Below are positions 1 through 6,388 of a stretch of 6,388 nucleotides of DNA, piece by piece. The stretch is from Clostridiales bacterium (GTDB lineage: Bacteria > Bacillota > Clostridia > Christensenellales > JAISNN01): assembly GCA_031273965.1 (NCBI GenBank), contig JAISQX010000004.1, positions 1 through 6,388 of the forward strand, read 5' to 3'. The notes below the pieces were generated by a model. It did no database searches and was not told the DNA's origin. It was given only the letters and a program-made list of their open reading frames with translations. Position 1 is the stretch's first letter; each line of letters opens with the position of its first letter. The position numbers and the translations under genes were made by a program.

Positions 1-1910
1 AAAATCATAAAGGCATATCCTCTGTCCATTCCCAAAGGAGACGTCAGCGAACCTATGCTCTCACGATTGTCAAGCATAAAAACTATTTCGGAAATATCGC
101 TTTTTAAAGAATACTTGGATGTCCCGACTATAAGGAAATTAAAGATGCCGTAAATGTTTGAGAGATCGGCGTCCGTAAAGTTTTCTTTGTCGACGATAAG
201 CGAAAGATTTTTCAATTTAAGATAATCGTTTATATATCCGCCCTCTATGACAAGTCTTTGCGCAAGCTTAAAATATTCGTCAACCGCCGCATAAGGCAAA
301 GCATACCCCTGTGACAATGCCTGCAATAATTCGCCGCGGTAATACTCGCCATAATATTTGCCGACGATATTGTCCTTGGTCAAAAGCGTGGATTCCGTCA
401 ATAACACATCCACTCTGTCTTCTATGAACGAAAAGCTTTCGCCGTATATTTTGTCATCCATAGTTATCTTAAGACTTTCATCGACGACGGCGAGCGTTTC
501 CGTCATACGAGTTTGCAAATCTATGCCTTCCTTTGTAAAGATCAGATTGTCCAAAACCAAAGTATCAAAAAATCCGCTTATAGCTTCATAAACATTTTTA
601 AAGGACAGGTTTTCATTCAAACTTGCGTTAGTGGTGTTAATCTCCTCGTTTATTACATTGTGCCTGTCGTTAAAATCCTTATATACCTGAGGCGCGGGAG
701 AAATTATCGATGAAACAAGCGAGCCCGAGTCTGCGCCCGTAACAAAAAACAAAAAATTCACGCCTACATTTAACCCCGCGGCTATCATATTGCGGGACAT
801 ACCATAAAGCGCGATAAACTTTTTATATGTTTCATAGAGATTTTTCACGGATTCTTCCGTATATTTATAGTCGTTTCCTTCCTTTTTACGCTCCATTTCC
901 GTTGTGTAGAGCGCGTCTTCCAAATCGTCAAACGCCTCTCCGTAACCCAAAATAGTCCGCTTGACAAAGTCCGCGATACTTACCGTATAACCGCTGTCTT
1001 GCGCGTAATAAAAAAACAATTTTGCCCTGTTAAGGTTATTCATGACGTTGTTATAGGTGTTTTGGCTATTGTAGTATATATGATCGTGCAGAGGCAGGAA
1101 ATAAAGCCGGTAATATATAAAAGCTTCGTAAGCGGATTCCCCTTCCGGATGACTAAAAACGTCTTTCATTATACGGACAAGCTTGGTTTTTACGACGCTG
1201 TCCTTTAGCATATTCAAAACCGCGGAATCGGTCACTACAAGAGAAAGCTTAGCTTCCGATTCAAATAGTTGAGCCCCGTAATTTTGGAGTTCCAACTCTA
1301 TATTTTGAACGTCGTTATTCTTAAATAAGCCGGAAATAAAATCCTTTTTTTCCGCGTATGTCTCGCCCTGTTTCAAAAAAACGTCAAAGAATGCAAAATC
1401 CGCCAAAATAAACTTTTGCATGGAACCTAATCCCGCCGTCGCGTCGTTGTCGCCGTACAAATAATCGACCGGCGTTTCAAAAAAACTGTTGTATTCCGCA
1501 CTTGTGTCCTTTATTTTGGACACGGGATTTAACGCCATATGATAGCTTTGAGGACTCGAAGTCAGATATTGATACTTTGTCTCCCTCGTAAAAGCTTTAT
1601 TCGCCTCGATATAATCTATATAAGGTATGTCCAGCTCATATCTGTCGACGTATTCCAGATACTCCGCGCCGTTTAAGTATGTAAAATAGTCCTCTGTGGA
1701 CACGGTTCCGCCCAGCATATCCTGAAATCCGCCCCAACCGTCGCTGTCGGGGTTATAGATAAGCCCCGTAACCACCGCAAGTATGATGACCGCGGCCGTA
1801 AGGACATAGAACGTCGAACTCTTCACAAATTTAAAGAACTCGCCTTTAACCAGCTTGTTCATCTCTCTGAAATCAAAAAAATTCTTTATTTTTCCAAAAA
1901 AGCCGGACAT
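1..1910 (-). CDS. Giant ABC-2 type permease B, partial (C-terminus beyond the window)
   Basis: This is an open frame of 636 codons from ATG at 1910 to the window edge with no stop. It encodes a predicted membrane subunit of an ABC exporter. A short cytoplasmic N-terminus containing GEFFKF (residues 23-28) leads into TM1 (about 33-52), followed by an ectodomain of roughly 580 residues. The visible part ends at GYAFMI (631-636), which in permease A lies exactly at the start of TM2, so the remaining five helices should lie off-window. Blocks shared with permease A are SP..Y...LNP (119-129), KTKL...YEAF (241-264), NLNRAKL (292-298), PQVYKDFN (407-414), and IYG (586) with KYSLKSDI (599-606). The start is chosen because GGGGG lies nine bases upstream and because the N-terminus then aligns with permease A; Met17 has no spaced ribosome site. 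The gene follows permease A after 65 bases with no terminator. It probably forms a heterodimer with A. The pairing is inferred; the CDS itself is secure. Confidence 0.9.
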   Translation of the reverse strand, partial: MSGFFGKIKNFFDFREMNKLVKGEFFKFVKSSTFYVLTAAVIILAVVTGLIYNPDSDGWGGFQDMLGGTVSTEDYFTYLNGAEYLEYVDRYELDIPYIDYIEANKAFTRETKYQYLTSSPQSYHMALNPVSKIKDTSAEYNSFFETPVDYLYGDNDATAGLGSMQKFILADFAFFDVFLKQGETYAEKKDFISGLFKNNDVQNIELELQNYGAQLFESEAKLSLVVTDSAVLNMLKDSVVKTKLVRIMKDVFSHPEGESAYEAFIYYRLYFLPLHDHIYYNSQNTYNNVMNNLNRAKLFFYYAQDSGYTVSIADFVKRTILGYGEAFDDLEDALYTTEMERKKEGNDYKYTEESVKNLYETYKKFIALYGMSRNMIAAGLNVGVNFLFFVTGADSGSLVSSIISPAPQVYKDFNDRHNVINEEINTTNASLNENLSFKNVYEAISGFFDTLVLDNLIFTKEGIDLQTRMTETLAVVDESLKITMDDKIYGESFSFIEDRVDVLLTESTLLTKDNIVGKYYGEYYRGELLQALSQGYALPYAAVDEYFKLAQRLVIEGGYINDYLKLKNLSLIVDKENFTDADLSNIYGIFNFLIVGTSKYSLKSDISEIVFMLDNRESIGSLTSPLGMDRGYAFMI

Positions 1911-1975
1911 CTGCCATTTCCCCCAAAGATACTTCGTAACGCCCCGTTCGCAATAACCGCCGTTTTTCCTTTAGC

Positions 1976-4900
1976 TTATACGGCGTCGCGTTTTTTGAAT
2001 ACCGCATACGATATTCCCAAAAATAAGATAAGATAAGCCGCATATATAAGCGCCGAAAGCGTCATATTCATATCGGCAAGCGACGAACCCGTCGACATAT
2101 ATACGAACAGATCGGTATTGTTAAATATTATGAATCTATACCAACTATAGCTTGAGAGCAACGCCGTCAAAATCGTGGACGCAAAGAAAATCAGAACGGA
2201 AACCGCAACCGAAGCCGCCCTCGATCTAAAAACCGTAGATATCATAACGGCTATGATAGCGTACATAAGACAATGTATAAAGTAAAATATAAACTCTAAA
2301 GTTATCACGTTGAAAGGGTTCATAACCATAATTTTTTCCGCATTCAACACGACAAGCACGTCGCGAGAATTAAGCCCCTGCCAGTTCTCCGCGCCGGGCG
2401 TACCTAACGAGCCTATAATAAGAAGAGATAAATACGCAACCAAAAACATCGCGGCTAAACAAATAGACACAAAGAGAAACTTTGAAGTCAAAAACTTTGA
2501 TCGCCGGTACGGGCGTATCAGTAAGAGCTTAATGGAACCGGTCTCGTACTCCCCGGCTATAGTTCCCGACGCTATGACTATAATCATGACCATGATGAAC
2601 GGATATATCAACGTAAAGCCAAAATTCATAAAACCGTACCCGTTGTCCAGCGCAGTCGCCGTCGTAAACTGACCGTAACGATATAAATTTTCAAAATAAT
2701 ATTTGTCTTTAGTGATATCGCTTTTCATGGAATATTTTGTCACGCCCATTCCCATAACAGAGGACATTCCGTAAATAGTTCCCAACGCTCTGTCGTCAAG
2801 TTTTTCGACTCTCGTTACTTCCAAAAGATATGTTTTAGGCACATAATCTATTATAAGCCCGGAACGTCTGGTGAATTGACGGCTAATGTCGCGGTACGCG
2901 GCATAATCAAGGTTCGCTATATCGTCGCTCATATAATGAACCGCCAGCTTATCAGCCGTTTCGGCGTCAAAATATAGGAACAGAACGTCAAAAAAACTTT
3001 CGTCCTTGTAAACGGTAAAATATGAAACAAACGCCTTTTCTATTTCGTCGTAAATAGGCGCGTAATTTTCCTCAAAAAATTCCTTGCTTATTACCGCCGT
3101 ATAGCAATCCTTGATTACATCGGTAAAAACGCTCATTTTTTCGTGGATGGATTTGTCCGTGCCTATTTCCGAAAAAAAGCCCGTACTGTCGTTCATCAAC
3201 CCCATTACGAAGCGTTTTATGCTCTCCGTCTTTACCGAAGCGGATTTTGCGGGATTTGACAAAATACCCGCGACGCTTCTGTACGACCGCGCAAACGAAT
3301 TGAATTGCCGCGAGTAAAAACCATAAATTTCCGGCTCCACAAGCGCGCCCTTAGACGGAAAATATGTAAAATTTACGACTCCCTGCTCGGAAGATATATA
3401 ACTGTTCAAGACATAGTATTGAAAGGCAAAACTGTTGAGCGCGCCCGTCAACAATTCCAAATACGCCGTTTCGTCGTCCGTATCATTTTGATTGACAGCG
3501 GCAAGCAAATTCTCAAAGTACCCTCCGAGAATAATGATATTGTCATATACAAAATCCTTTGCGCTCTTGCCGTAATCGCCGTCATTATAAAAATAATCCA
3601 TAATAAGCTTCATTCTGATGAGATTTTCTCTCAATACAAGCATATTACCGGTATATTCGCTATATAGCGCGGAATGCAAATCCCCGATAACCGCGAAATA
3701 CATTACAAAATCGACAAGTTCTTTATAGTTGCCGTCCGGACTGCTTAAAAGGTATGCGAATATATCTATGTAAGTATCTATAATATCGGCTTGTTTGGAA
3801 AGTATTTCCGCCTGCAAATCAATATCGGGAACAAGCTTTTTTAAGGTTTTACCGTCAAAAAGCGGTACTGTCCTCAGATAATTGTAAAAGCCCGGATAAT
3901 CAACTCTAAAATATTCGAATATATAATCTTTCGCCTTAAAAAACTTAGCCTCTTTTATTGCGTCGGCGTAAGCTTGCCGCTTCTCCCATTCGTCCAAATC
4001 CTCGTAATCCTCCGGCAAATAATACGCTATCTCCTCGTCCGTAAGATTAGGTTCGACAAATATTAGGGCAGCTGACACCAAAAAGTTCAAAAACTCCAAA
4101 TCGGCGGGACTCTTTATCGCCGTAAAAATTCCGCTTTCGTATATGTCGTTATAAAACATCAGGGCTTCGTAAGGATAAGGCGCCGTCGCCAAAAAGAAAG
4201 TCATAGCGGACACGTTGTGCACCGTATGTAATCTTGTCTTTTCGTAAGCCGCCCATATGACGTCGTTGACGTTAAACGGCGTAACTTCTCCTTCGTATAA
4301 GAGCATAGCCGTAAAAAATTCCACATAAAAAGAAGTAAGCGTATATTTATTTTCTTCGTTTTCGACTATTTGGGGGTTCTTTAGCCCGTCAAACCTTTCG
4401 TTAATTCTGTCGATTACCGGCGAATTTTCTATTATCCGCGAGAGATTCAACGCCGCGGCTACAATGCCGACAAAATATTTATTTTCATCTAATAGTTTCA
4501 ATACGTCGTTGGTAAGAGCGTTGCCGTTTCCCTCCGAAAAATCTTGAATGGCTTTGTATATTGCTTCCGTATTAAACAAGAGTTTAAAAAAATCCCTTTC
4601 GTACAATATAAATTCAACCATCTCATCGCTGAATTTTTCGTGCAAATCGTCTTGCATATAACGCGCCGGATTGAGATCGTAATAATAATCCTCCGGCGAA
4701 ACCGACAAAAATTTGACCTTGGCGCCGCCCGCCTCGTCTCCGAAAATTTCATTAAAAAAATCCAAAGCGTCGTCGGGTACGTCCACTCCGAATTCGCCCG
4801 CCACGGACATCAAATCGGGATTTATTCCGTCCAAAACCGTGAATACGTCGACTTCGTTTTCGCCGCCTAAGAAACTCATCGCCAAATCCATAATCGTTCC

Positions 4901-5116
4901 CTCGGCGTTATATACTATCGCGGACAATATTATGGAAAACATCAAAATTACCAAAGTTATCTTGAATGTGGCGCCTTTTATAAACTTAAAAAACTCGCCT
5001 CTTAAAAGCCTGACCATATCGGTTCGCTTCACGCGCCCGAAACGACGGTTCTTTCTATAGAACTTTTTTCTGAATTTTATTCCGAAGCTTTCGATTTTTT
5101 TAATAAGTTTTTTCAT
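1976..5116 (-). CDS. Giant ABC-2 type permease A with about 760-residue ectodomain
   Basis: This 1046-residue protein is the predicted membrane subunit of an ABC exporter. It starts with a very basic cytoplasmic stretch (15 Lys/Arg in residues 1-33), then GEFFKF (40-45) and TM1 (about 51-70). Residues 71-831 form a soluble, acidic, Tyr/Phe-rich and nearly Cys-free domain, predicted extracytoplasmic. Five more helices follow at about 832-851, 881-903, 939-962, 969-988 and 1021-1040. Between TM2 and TM3, GEYETGSIKLLLIRPYRRSK (855-874) matches the usual ABC-2 cytoplasmic loop (E-TGS-LL-P-R) that contacts the ATPase, which separates it from MacB/FtsX permeases. Ordinary ABC-2 permeases are about 250-400 residues long, so the ectodomain explains the size. 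The overall plan resembles YueB/EsaA, YhgE/Pip and ABCA proteins, but identity with any of them is not claimed. The start at 5116 has AGGA about eight bases upstream and an in-frame TAG four codons upstream. The substrate is unknown. Confidence 0.93.
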   Translation of the reverse strand: MKKLIKKIESFGIKFRKKFYRKNRRFGRVKRTDMVRLLRGEFFKFIKGATFKITLVILMFSIILSAIVYNAEGTIMDLAMSFLGGENEVDVFTVLDGINPDLMSVAGEFGVDVPDDALDFFNEIFGDEAGGAKVKFLSVSPEDYYYDLNPARYMQDDLHEKFSDEMVEFILYERDFFKLLFNTEAIYKAIQDFSEGNGNALTNDVLKLLDENKYFVGIVAAALNLSRIIENSPVIDRINERFDGLKNPQIVENEENKYTLTSFYVEFFTAMLLYEGEVTPFNVNDVIWAAYEKTRLHTVHNVSAMTFFLATAPYPYEALMFYNDIYESGIFTAIKSPADLEFLNFLVSAALIFVEPNLTDEEIAYYLPEDYEDLDEWEKRQAYADAIKEAKFFKAKDYIFEYFRVDYPGFYNYLRTVPLFDGKTLKKLVPDIDLQAEILSKQADIIDTYIDIFAYLLSSPDGNYKELVDFVMYFAVIGDLHSALYSEYTGNMLVLRENLIRMKLIMDYFYNDGDYGKSAKDFVYDNIIILGGYFENLLAAVNQNDTDDETAYLELLTGALNSFAFQYYVLNSYISSEQGVVNFTYFPSKGALVEPEIYGFYSRQFNSFARSYRSVAGILSNPAKSASVKTESIKRFVMGLMNDSTGFFSEIGTDKSIHEKMSVFTDVIKDCYTAVISKEFFEENYAPIYDEIEKAFVSYFTVYKDESFFDVLFLYFDAETADKLAVHYMSDDIANLDYAAYRDISRQFTRRSGLIIDYVPKTYLLEVTRVEKLDDRALGTIYGMSSVMGMGVTKYSMKSDITKDKYYFENLYRYGQFTTATALDNGYGFMNFGFTLIYPFIMVMIIVIASGTIAGEYETGSIKLLLIRPYRRSKFLTSKFLFVSICLAAMFLVAYLSLLIIGSLGTPGAENWQGLNSRDVLVVLNAEKIMVMNPFNVITLEFIFYFIHCLMYAIIAVMISTVFRSRAASVAVSVLIFFASTILTALLSSYSWYRFIIFNNTDLFVYMSTGSSLADMNMTLSALIYAAYLILFLGISYAVFKKRDAV

Positions 5117-5181
5117 TCCGATTTCCTAAAACATAGCCTTTTTATTGTTACGGAACCGCGTCTTAAGCGTACCTTAGTCAT
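5113..5181 (-). CDS. Possible 22-residue basic leader peptide, overlapping the permease A start
   Basis: In the gap between the ATPase and permease A, an ATG at 5181 opens a 22-codon frame (begins MTKVRLRRG, ends RKSE) whose TGA overlaps the permease A start codon in an ATGA arrangement. Eight of 22 residues are Lys or Arg. The ribosome site is weak: only GGAAAAG, about 13 bases upstream. If translated it could couple permease A translation to upstream ribosomes. An ORF this short can easily arise by chance, and permease A already has its own AGGA site, so this is a tentative call. Confidence 0.2.
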   Translation of the reverse strand: MTKVRLRRGSVTIKRLCFRKSE

Positions 5182-5204
5182 TCGTTTTAGTTTGCTCTTT
5201 TCCG

Positions 5205-6134
5205 TTATTTTATATCCGTTCCCGCCTTTGATGTCAATTCCAAAAAGGTTTCTTCCAATGATTTCTCTCCGGTGTACATAGACATTATGGCGATTTCGTG
5301 GCGCGCCAACGTCTTTGATATTTCCTGAACAAGCTCGGCGGCTATAGTAAAATTTATGAGATTTTTATTTAGGACGACGTCGATCTTAAACTCTTCCTCT
5401 ATAACCGCTTTCGCTCTGTTCGGACAATCTACCGTAATCTTTAAATTGACGGTGTCGGACAAGGCTTCCGTCCATTCGTCCATAGACTTGACCGCAAGCA
5501 ACCGCCCGTTGGCGATTATGCCGACTCTGTCGCACAAAAGCTGCATTTCGGTCAAAATATGACTCGATATAAACACCGAATACCCTCTCTCGTGCGCGAG
5601 CATTTTTAAAAAATCTCTCATTTCGTGTATGCCCGCGGGGTCGAGTCCGTTAGTCGGTTCGTCAAGTATGAGGATACGCGGATGGTGTAAAAGGCTTTGG
5701 GCTATGCCCACCCTTTGACGCATTCCCAAAGAATATTTTTTTACCTTCTCGTGTATGCGATTTTCCATTTTTACGAGCTTGACGACTTCCCAAATATCGT
5801 CCTCTGTGATTCCGTTATAAAGGCTTGCGTAATACTTCATGTTGTCGTATCCGGTCATATACTTATACATCTCCGGATTTTCTATTATACCGCCTAAGCA
5901 AGACACGGCTTTTTTGAAGTTTTTTCTTATAGAATATCCCGCGATAAAGATTTCTCCCTCGGTAACGCTCGCCAAACCGGAAATCATTCTTATCGTCGTC
6001 GTCTTACCGGCTCCGTTCGGTCCCAAAAAACCGAACACCTCGCCCGCATAAACCTGAAACGAAACATTATCAACCGACTTTCTTTCGCCGTAAACCTTGG
6101 TAAGATTTTGAACGTCCAAAACTACTTCCGCCAT
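5205..6134 (-). CDS. ABC transporter ATP-binding protein, BcrA/LanF-like
   Basis: This 309-residue cytoplasmic ATPase should energise the two permeases encoded next. Walker A is GPNGAGKTT (38-46), the signature is YSLGMRQR (134-141), Walker B is ILILDEP (154-160), the D-loop is GLDP (163-166) and the switch histidine is His192 in SSH. Where most ABC ATPases have the Q-loop glutamine, this one reads IIENPEMY (83-90) with Glu85. That 'E-loop', together with YSLGMRQR, is typical of the BcrA/LanF branch linked to peptide-antibiotic self-protection. Residues from about 215 form the C-terminal accessory domain common in ABC-2 ATPases of about 300 residues. The start has GAAGAGG five bases upstream and lies about 40 bases below a strong promoter. 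All catalytic motifs are present, so it should be active. It is the first gene of the operon. The family is certain; the exported substrate is not. Confidence 0.97.
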   Translation of the reverse strand: MAEVVLDVQNLTKVYGERKSVDNVSFQVYAGEVFGFLGPNGAGKTTTIRMISGLASVTEGEIFIAGYSIRKNFKKAVSCLGGIIENPEMYKYMTGYDNMKYYASLYNGITEDDIWEVVKLVKMENRIHEKVKKYSLGMRQRVGIAQSLLHHPRILILDEPTNGLDPAGIHEMRDFLKMLAHERGYSVFISSHILTEMQLLCDRVGIIANGRLLAVKSMDEWTEALSDTVNLKITVDCPNRAKAVIEEEFKIDVVLNKNLINFTIAAELVQEISKTLARHEIAIMSMYTGEKSLEETFLELTSKAGTDIK

Positions 6135-6146
6135 ATACGCCTCTTC

Positions 6147-6175
6147 GGGTCGCGTGTTTATCAGATTTTTGACCC
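6147..6175 (-). promoter_or_regulatory. Small inverted repeat in the operon leader
   Basis: GGGTC (6175-6171, minus strand) and GACCC (6151-6147) are perfect five-base inverted arms with a 19-base loop. The first arm lies at the predicted transcription start and the second ends directly before the GAAGAGG ribosome site at 6146-6140. It could be a 5' terminal mRNA hairpin or an operator half-site pair. The stem is short, so a chance origin is quite possible. Confidence 0.3.
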
Positions 6176-6181
6176 ACTCTA

Positions 6182-6209
6182 ATTATATCATAACAACGCT
6201 CAAAAACAA
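6182..6209 (-). promoter_or_regulatory. Extended -10 promoter for the transporter operon
   Basis: The minus strand carries a perfect TATAAT (6187-6182) preceded by TGA, that is TG-N, giving an extended -10. Sixteen bases upstream is TTGTTT (6209-6204), a weak -35 sharing TTG with the consensus. Transcription would start near 6175, about 40 bases before the ATPase start codon. The -35 begins only two bases after the T run of the preceding terminator. This is the only convincing promoter in the window and is placed to drive the ATPase and both permeases. Confidence 0.8.
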
Positions 6210-6211
6210 AT

Positions 6212-6232
6212 AAAAAAAGCCGATAATTCGGC
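6212..6232 (-). terminator. Rho-independent terminator of the upstream gene
   Basis: On the minus strand GCCGA-ATTA-TCGGC forms a five-pair GC-rich stem with a four-base loop (6232-6219), followed at once by seven T residues (6218-6212). It should end transcription of the gene finishing at 6310. On the plus strand the stem is followed by AG and a long T run (6235-6249), so it could also work in that direction, but no plus-strand gene ends here. Confidence 0.85.
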
Positions 6233-6248
6233 AGTTTTTTATTTTTTT

Positions 6249-6320
6249 TACAAGCGTTAAGGTTTACAAAGCCACCGCATATTGATAACTTGGTTATGGT
6301 TTTCTCCCTTTACGCTTGTA
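6249..6320 (-). repeat. 14-base imperfect inverted repeat enclosing the upstream gene's stop codon
   Basis: On the minus strand TACAAGCGTAAAGG (6320-6307) can pair with CCTTAACGCTTGTA (6262-6249), 13 of 14 positions, with one A-A mismatch. The 44-base interior holds a second stem, AAACC (6302-6298) with GG-C-TTT (6273-6268, one bulged C), and a central hairpin ATAAC-CAA-GTTAT (6297-6285). The 5' arm covers the last codons and the stop of the upstream gene. The whole could fold as one rod ahead of the terminator. It may be a 3' UTR stability element, a 3'-derived small RNA or a small palindromic repeat; the sequence alone does not decide. Confidence 0.5.
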
Positions 6321-6388
6321 TTTGTTTGTAAATCTTCATAAAATCGTCTTTGGTAAATATTTTAGGTACGGGATAAAGAGGGTTAGCT
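6310..6388 (-). CDS. C-terminal end of an unidentified upstream gene, partial
   Basis: A frame enters from the right edge and runs 25 codons to TAA at 6312-6310. The residues include NPLYPVPKIF, then TKDDFMKIY, ending in KQIQA, which reads like a natural protein C-terminus: mixed polar and hydrophobic residues ending in a likely short helix. The other minus frame checked here closes at once with TAA. A terminator lies about 80 bases downstream on the same strand, as expected for a gene ending here. I do not recognise the family from so little sequence. It is separated from the transporter operon by that terminator and a new promoter, so a functional link is not implied. Confidence 0.6.
   Translation of the reverse strand, partial: ANPLYPVPKIFTKDDFMKIYKQIQA

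Noticed and set aside
738..797. Possible extra membrane helix in permease B near residues 372-391
   Set aside because: It is only moderately hydrophobic, contains Asn and Arg, and its counterpart in permease A (NSYISSEQGVVNFTYF) is not a helix candidate; a buried ectodomain segment is likelier.
358..1208. Short plus-strand frames at 358-591, 513-713 and 999-1208
   Set aside because: They are antisense to permease B, whose frame is open through the whole region and aligned with permease A.
2310..2672. Plus-strand 120-codon open frame
   Set aside because: It lies wholly antisense to the five-helix part of permease A, has no family resemblance and no promoter; it is a shadow of the coding strand.
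3305..3667. Plus-strand 120-codon open frame
   Set aside because: It is antisense within the permease A ectodomain; the composition is an artefact of the real frame.
4498..5060. Overlapping short frames on both strands (4498-4752 minus, 4544-4870 plus, 4713-5060 plus)
   Set aside because: All sit inside the N-terminal part of permease A, which has clear homology to permease B in its own frame.
1976..5116. MacB/FtsX-type permease as an explanation for the large periplasmic-type domain
   Set aside because: There are five helices after the domain plus the ABC-2 loop E-TGS-LL-P-R; MacB/FtsX permeases have three helices after it and a different motif.
5150..5205. Inverted repeat ACGGAA/TTCCGT after the ATPase stop
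   Set aside because: It has six-base arms separated by 44 bases with no T run; too weak to call an intercistronic terminator or processing site.
6257..6280. Seven-codon ATG...TAA frame inside the 3' structured repeat
   Set aside because: It has no ribosome site and is expected by chance at this length.

Overview
The window holds most of one ABC exporter operon, read entirely on the minus strand (right to left), plus the last codons of an unrelated upstream gene. The DNA is moderately AT-rich (roughly 40% GC by eye). Features suggesting a low-GC Gram-positive bacterium (Firmicutes/Clostridia-like) are the consensus-type extended -10 promoter, the T-tailed hairpin terminator, the purine-rich ribosome sites, the BcrA/LanF-type ATPase, and exported domains almost devoid of cysteine. 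I cannot place it below that level.

Layout, in transcription order. (1) 6388-6310: the final 25 codons of an unidentified gene. (2) 6309-6135: a 175-base intergenic region with a structured inverted repeat (6320-6249, partly inside the end of that gene), a hairpin terminator (6232-6212), then almost at once an extended -10 promoter (6209-6182) and a short leader with a small GC-rich inverted repeat. (3) 6134-5205: a 309-residue ABC ATPase. (4) 5204-5117: an 88-base gap containing a possible 22-codon basic peptide ORF whose stop overlaps the next start. (5) 5116-1976: a 1046-residue ABC-2 permease (here 'permease A') with a roughly 760-residue insertion between TM1 and TM2. (6) 1975-1911: a 65-base gap. 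(7) 1910-1: a second, homologous giant permease ('permease B'), cut by the window edge just where TM2 should begin (636 residues visible, no stop). No terminator is seen between genes 3, 5 and 7, so they are probably one transcript.

How they work together (inference from family knowledge): two ATPase copies would power a heterodimer of permeases A and B, as in three-gene LanFEG-type exporters. Unlike LanE/LanG (about 250 residues), both permeases here carry very large ectodomains. The ectodomains are homologous to each other in several collinear blocks, so the pair looks like an old tandem duplication. The arrangement (TM1, giant ectodomain, five TM helices) recalls eukaryotic ABCA transporters and the YueB/EsaA and YhgE/Pip proteins of Gram-positives, but here with a dedicated ATPase. 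The substrate cannot be told from the sequence; peptide or lipid export, or a role in envelope defence, are possibilities only.
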